15,435 bases of DNA from an uncultured Clostridium sp. (GTDB lineage Bacteria > Bacillota > Clostridia > TANB77 > CAG-508): assembly GCA_946497905.1 (NCBI GenBank), contig CAMMMI010000040.1, positions 1-15,435 on the forward strand. Reading direction: 5' to 3'. The first letter of the stretch is position 1; every line of letters begins with the position of its first letter. Shown here piece by piece: positions 13,962 to 15,435 of the stretch. The notes beneath the pieces are model-generated. The model had not been told where the DNA came from. It made no database searches and saw only the letters and a program-made list of their open reading frames with translations. The position numbers were made by a program, and so were the translations under genes.

Positions 13962-14705
13962 ATGGCTAGACACTTTGTTATAATGAGTAGTTCATATACA
14001 GAGGGAAAAAGGATAGCATTGGATTATTCAAAACCAGAACAATTAGATAGTAAATTTTTAAAATCTCAAGTACAAAAAATAAAAGAGCATTGTGGCGAAG
14101 ATGTATCAATATCAACACATTTTGTTGAAACAGAAACAGAAGAGTGGAACTCACTAGAAAAGGCAGATAGTTTTTTCAAAGACGTACAGGTTGTTGATAA
14201 TATTACTGAATTTATAAGATTAATAATCAGAGATAGAGAACTAAAAGGTATAGATGTAGCAAAATATATATTATCAAAAATAAGATGTACACATTTAAAA
14301 TTAGAAAAGCTAGTATATTTATGTTACGCAGAATATTTAACTAAAGAAAATGAAAAGTTATTTTCTGATAATATATATGCATTTCAACTAGGGCCAGTTG
14401 TAGAAACAGTATATGATAATTATAGACAATCTGGAAGTGAAGAATTAGACGAAGATGATAAAGATATTGAACCAAAAAATATATTAGAAATGCCAGCTTT
14501 AAGTAGGATACTTTTTGCAAGAATGGGAATAAAGAAAATGTTATATATAAATCAAGTAATATATAAATATGGGAATTATACAGCAGGCCAATTGGTAGAT
14601 ATTACACATAAAAAAAATACACCATGGGAAAGAAGCTATACAGGAGAAATATATACACATATAGATGATGAAACAATATTAAAATATCATAAAAATGAAA
14701 GATAA
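13962..14705 (+). CDS. Panacea/SocA-like (DUF4065) protein with an extra N-terminal domain
   Basis: This 247-residue protein carries a DUF4065 (SocA/GepA, 'Panacea') domain from about 97 to 235, seen in VAKYILSKIRCTHLKLEKLVYLCYAE, then DNIYAFQLGPVVETVYDNYR, and TAGQLVDITHKKNTPWERSY. Such domains act as antitoxins in many toxin-antitoxin pairs and as a protease adaptor in Caulobacter SocA. The first 95 residues (starting MARHFVIMSSSYTEGKRI) form a separate region I do not recognise. I chose ATG 13962 because a perfect AAAGGAGG (13947-13954) lies 7 bases before it; a GTG at 13926 would overlap no ribosome site and add 12 residues. No toxin-like gene adjoins: fhs is upstream and uvrA downstream. 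The role is therefore open (orphan antitoxin, adaptor, or self-contained fusion). Confidence 0.82.
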   Translation: MARHFVIMSSSYTEGKRIALDYSKPEQLDSKFLKSQVQKIKEHCGEDVSISTHFVETETEEWNSLEKADSFFKDVQVVDNITEFIRLIIRDRELKGIDVAKYILSKIRCTHLKLEKLVYLCYAEYLTKENEKLFSDNIYAFQLGPVVETVYDNYRQSGSEELDEDDKDIEPKNILEMPALSRILFARMGIKKMLYINQVIYKYGNYTAGQLVDITHKKNTPWERSYTGEIYTHIDDETILKYHKNER

Positions 14706-14712
14706 GCATGTT

Positions 14713-14778
14713 TCATTTGAACAGATTTGATTAAGATAAAATGCGAAAAGATGCCTTATTAGAGTCAAGTTCAAATGA
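14713..14778. repeat. Long imperfect hairpin between the DUF4065 gene and uvrA
   Basis: TCATTTGAAC (14713-14722) and GTTCAAATGA (14769-14778) form a perfect 10-bp stem. After a 4-base bulge the pairing goes on with TTGAT/GTCAA and GATAA/TTATT-type pairs, including wobbles, down to a loop near 14740-14755. There is no T tract after the stem, so it is not a standard terminator. It occupies most of the 97-base gap before uvrA and could be a 5' leader structure, an operator or a degraded palindromic repeat. Confidence 0.5.
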
Positions 14779-14802
14779 TACAAAAATGAAAGGAAAATAA
14801 AA

Positions 14803-15435
14803 ATGAATGACAAAATTACAATAAAAGGAGCAAAAGAACACAATCTAAAAAATATAGATTTAGAAATACCAAGAGATAAACTAGTTGTAATAACAGGACT
14901 TTCTGGTTCAGGGAAATCATCATTAGCATTTGACACATTATATGCAGAAGGACAAAGAAGATATGTAGAAAGTCTGTCATCATATGCAAGACAATTTTTA
15001 GGGTTAATGGAAAAACCAAATGTTGAAAGAATAGATGGACTATCACCTGCTATTTCAATAGATCAAAAAACTACATCAAAAAATCCACGTTCAACAGTTG
15101 GAACAGTAACAGAAATTTATGATTATATACGTCTTTTATATGCACGTATTGGAGTTCCATATTGTCCAAATTGCCATAAAAAAATAGAGAAACAAACGAT
15201 AGATCAAATAGTAGATAATATTATGGTATTAGAGGAAGGAACGAGAATACAAGTATTAGCACCAGTTGTAAGAGGGCGTAAAGGAGAATTTGTAAAACAA
15301 TTCCAAGAATATCAAAAAGAAGGTTTTGTAAGAGCAAGAATTGATGGAGAGACATATGAGCTTTCAGATGATATTGAACTAGATAGAAAGAAAAAACATA
15401 ATATTGAATTAGTAGTAGATAGATTAGTAATAAAA
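14803..15435 (+). CDS. uvrA: Excinuclease ABC subunit A (3' end outside window)
   Basis: The first 211 codons of UvrA are present; the frame is still open at the window edge (full UvrA is usually about 940 residues). UvrA is the ATP-binding damage sensor of nucleotide excision repair and loads UvrB. The start MNDKITIKGAKEHNLKNID is typical, with Walker A GLSGSGKS at 32-39, then LAFDTLYAEGQRRYVESLSSYARQFL, the segment DGLSPAISIDQKTTSKNPRSTVGTVTEIYDYIR, and the first Cys pair of a zinc site in CPNCHKK. The ribosome site AAAGGAAAA lies upstream of ATG 14803. No LexA-type box (GAAC-N4-GTTC) is visible in the gap before it. A long hairpin at 14713-14778 ends 24 bases before the start. Confidence 0.97.
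   Translation, partial: MNDKITIKGAKEHNLKNIDLEIPRDKLVVITGLSGSGKSSLAFDTLYAEGQRRYVESLSSYARQFLGLMEKPNVERIDGLSPAISIDQKTTSKNPRSTVGTVTEIYDYIRLLYARIGVPYCPNCHKKIEKQTIDQIVDNIMVLEEGTRIQVLAPVVRGRKGEFVKQFQEYQKEGFVRARIDGETYELSDDIELDRKKKHNIELVVDRLVIK

Noticed and set aside
14714..14775. LexA (SOS) box upstream of uvrA
   Set aside because: GAAC (14719-14722) and GTTC (14769-14772) occur but are 46 bases apart as hairpin arms, not the GAAC-N4-GTTC arrangement of a Gram-positive SOS box.

Overview
The window is very AT-rich. All of its genes lie on the + strand, with short gaps, strong purine-rich ribosome sites and heavy use of AAA, GAA, ATA and TTA codons. The gene set (remA/DUF370, an Asp23-AmaP-DUF2273 trio, formate-tetrahydrofolate ligase, clustered yicC-remA-rpoZ-gmk and priA-def-fmt) points to a low-GC Firmicute, most likely an anaerobic member of the Clostridia. 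The class is inferred from gene content and base composition; no marker gene for species placement is present.

Layout. (1) 1-2757: an operon with the 3' part of an unrecognised lysine-rich membrane protein, then yicC, remA, rpoZ and gmk, closed by a hairpin at about 2791-2830. (2) 2830-4373: an AAA ATPase of the DUF4143 type with its own promoter. The promoter region carries four copies of a 9-bp word spaced exactly 32 bp apart. (3) 4399-8180: priA, def and fmt (replication restart and N-formylmethionine processing), closed by a terminator at 8229-8263. (4) 8319-12171: asp23-like, amaP-like and DUF2273 genes (cell-envelope stress set), then nusB, xseA, xseB and a DUF212 membrane protein. (5) 12258-13919: fhs. 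(6) 13962-14705: a Panacea/SocA-like (DUF4065) protein with no visible toxin partner. (7) 14803 to the end: the first 211 codons of uvrA, preceded by a long imperfect hairpin.

How the genes fit together. Most are housekeeping genes for information processing: RNA decay (yicC), RNA polymerase omega (rpoZ), GMP phosphorylation (gmk), replication restart (priA), antitermination (nusB), exonuclease VII (xseA/xseB) and excision repair (uvrA). fhs makes 10-formyl-tetrahydrofolate, the donor used by Fmt, and Def removes the formyl group that Fmt adds.

The unusual content is non-coding or accessory. A perfect 29-bp inverted repeat pair replaces the end of xseA and separates it from xseB. A second GC-rich palindrome forms the last codons of nusB. 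The 32-bp-phased repeats stand in front of the ATPase gene. The DUF4065 gene is an orphan between fhs and uvrA. None of these amounts to a proven new system. The phased repeats and the repeat-derived protein tails are the most worth following.
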